Source of the DNA: Pseudomonadota bacterium
GTDB lineage: Bacteria > Pseudomonadota > Gammaproteobacteria > Burkholderiales > SG8-39
Direction of reading: 5' to 3'
Assembly: GCA_021825225.1 (NCBI GenBank)
Contig: JAKAIH010000083.1
Span: 1 to 8,890, forward strand
DNA: 8,890 bases
Below the pieces are notes generated by a model, which saw only the letters and a list, made by a program, of their open reading frames with translations, did not search any database and was not told where the DNA came from. Below are positions 7,805 to 8,890 of this stretch, piece after piece (position 1 is the first letter of the stretch; each line of letters starts with the position of its first letter). The position numbers and the translations under genes were made by a program.

Positions 7805-7853
7805 AACCGTGTTTTCTACACGGATGGCTCTTATCCGTTTAGAAAACACGGTT
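7805..7853. repeat. Near-perfect inverted repeat with 21-bp arms
   Basis: Arms 7805-7825 and 7833-7853 pair at 20 of 21 positions around a 7-base loop (GGCTCTT); the mismatch is C7819 against T7839. The left arm holds its own small dyad, CCGTG (7807-7811) and CACGG (7819-7823), which the mismatch breaks in the right arm. Like the repeat at 7714-7763, the loop-side ends read CGGAT and ATCCG. It starts 48 bases past the ilvD stop and has no T-run on either side. A run of GCGCGC alternations follows at 7855-7869. Confidence 0.9.
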
Positions 7854-7900
7854 GGCGCGCGCAGCGCGCAGGTCTTGCCTATACCCGCACCAACCCCGAG

Positions 7901-8890
7901 CTACAGATCCCCGTCGGTGATCGCGCCCACGCTCGCAGTCGAGACCAGCTTCATGTATTTGGCGAGCAGGCCCCGGGTGTAGCGCGGCTTCGGCGCCTTC
8001 CATTTCTTGCGCCGCGCGGCGAGTTCCTTGGCGGAGACGTTCACCTGGATCAGGCGCTTTTTCGCGTCTATGGTGATCGAGTCGCCCTCCTTCACCAGCG
8101 CGATCGGCCCGCCGACATAGGCCTCGGGCGCGACGTGGCCCACCACCATGCCCCAGGTGCCGCCGGAAAAGCGGCCGTCGGTGATCAGGCCCACCGATTC
8201 GCCCAGACCCTGGCCGATCAGCGCCGAGGTCGGCGCCAGCATCTCCTGCATCCCCGGGCCGCCTTTCGGGCCCTCGTAGCGGATCACGACCACGTCGCCG
8301 GGTTTGATGCGCTTCGCCATGATCGCGTCCATGCATTTGGGTTCGGAGTCGAACACGCGCGCGGGCCCCGTGATGGACGGGTTCTTCAGTCCGGTGATCT
8401 TGGCTACGCAGCCTTCCGGGGCAAGATTGCCCTTGAGGATGGCGAGATGGCCCTGCGCATACATCGGATTGTCCCACTGGCGAATCACGTCCTGGTCCGC
8501 GCGCGGCGCATCCGGAATCGCGGCGAGCTCCTCGGCTATGCTGCGGCCGGTGATGGTGAGGCATTCGCCGTGCAGCAGCCCGTGCACCAGCAGCATCTTG
8601 AGCACTTGCGGCACGCCGCCGGCGCGGTGGAAGTCCACTGCCACATAACGCCCCGAGGGCTTCAGGTCGCACAGCACCGGCACTTTGCGCCGCACGCGCT
8701 CGAAGTCGTCGATGCTCCACTTCACGCCGGCCGCAGACGCGATCGCCAGGTAGTGCAGCACGGCATTGGTGGAGCCGCCGGTGGCCATCACCAGGCTGAT
8801 CGCGTTCTCTATCGATTTGCGCGTGATGATCTGCCGCGGCAGGATCTGTTTGCGGATGGCGTTGACCAGCACCTCTGCCGAGGCCGAAGC
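7901..8890 (-). CDS. ilvD: IlvD: dihydroxy-acid dehydratase, C-terminal part (5' end beyond window)
   Basis: Dehydrates 2,3-dihydroxy-isovalerate and 2,3-dihydroxy-3-methylvalerate to the 2-oxo acids that precede valine/leucine and isoleucine (EC 4.2.1.9); a cytoplasmic Fe-S enzyme. The frame is open from the right edge to TAG 7903-7901, giving 329 residues, somewhat over half of the usual ~560-615. Visible motifs are [11 protein letters not shown] (36-46 of the visible part), [14 protein letters not shown] (88-101), [15 protein letters not shown] (204-218) and [21 protein letters not shown] (237-257), whose Ser242 corresponds to the serine proposed as catalytic base. The Cys ligands of the cluster are expected in the missing N-terminal half, so cluster type cannot be judged. 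The GTG at 8872 is internal, since homologous sequence (ASASAE) continues upstream. Related sugar-acid dehydratases share the fold, but the C-terminal sequence fits IlvD. Confidence 0.94.
   Translation of the reverse strand, partial: ASASAEVLVNAIRKQILPRQIITRKSIENAISLVMATGGSTNAVLHYLAIASAAGVKWSIDDFERVRRKVPVLCDLKPSGRYVAVDFHRAGGVPQVLKMLLVHGLLHGECLTITGRSIAEELAAIPDAPRADQDVIRQWDNPMYAQGHLAILKGNLAPEGCVAKITGLKNPSITGPARVFDSEPKCMDAIMAKRIKPGDVVVIRYEGPKGGPGMQEMLAPTSALIGQGLGESVGLITDGRFSGGTWGMVVGHVAPEAYVGGPIALVKEGDSITIDAKKRLIQVNVSAKELAARRKKWKAPKPRYTRGLLAKYMKLVSTASVGAITDGDL

Noticed and set aside
6484..7806. 440-codon plus-strand open frame opposite the YyaL-like gene
   Set aside because: Antisense shadow of a strongly conserved gene; it runs through the inverted repeats and has no family motifs.
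7714..7853. The 21-bp hairpins as ordinary rho-independent terminators
   Set aside because: Neither hairpin is followed by a T-run on either strand, so I list them as inverted repeats of unknown role.
7901..8872. ilvD read as a complete short gene from the GTG at 8872
   Set aside because: IlvD-like sequence continues to the window edge, and the visible part lacks the N-terminal cluster-binding half.

Overview
This is a GC-rich bacterial window in which every gene I can support lies on the minus strand, so transcription runs from high to low coordinates. The protein styles (a livKHMGF amino-acid importer, a Pseudomonas-type cytochrome c551, an IlvD of the kind seen in beta-proteobacteria) suggest a proteobacterium, most likely a beta-proteobacterium. 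That placement is my inference from sequence style only. The layout looks like a conserved chromosomal region, with no phage, transposase, CRISPR array or defence genes.

In transcription order: (1) the C-terminal part of ilvD (dihydroxy-acid dehydratase, branched-chain amino acid synthesis) enters at the right edge and stops at 7901. (2) A 271-base gap (7630-7900) holds three inverted repeats, two of them with 21-bp arms. (3) A 702-residue thioredoxin-fold protein of the YyaL/SPATA20 (DUF255, COG1331) family is followed after 43 bases by (4) a small secreted class I cytochrome c of the c551/c8 type, then a strong hairpin. (5) A gap with a candidate sigma70-type promoter and an overlapping dyad leads into a complete-looking branched-chain/polar amino acid ABC importer: livK (binding lipoprotein), a UUCG-loop terminator-like hairpin, livH and livM (permeases), livG and livF (ATPases). 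The last genes are joined by 4-base stop/start overlaps. livF runs off the left edge, probably lacking only its last few residues.

Functionally, IlvD makes branched-chain 2-oxo acids and the Liv system imports branched-chain or related amino acids. They are close but separated by the YyaL-like/cytochrome pair, and nothing shows that they are co-regulated. I do not see an undescribed multi-gene system. The items most worth a second look are the tandem long inverted repeats upstream of the YyaL-like gene, the dyad laid over the liv promoter, the lipoprotein form of LivK with two low-complexity linkers, the livK/livH intergenic hairpin, and the pairing of a CxxC thioredoxin-fold protein with a cytochrome c.
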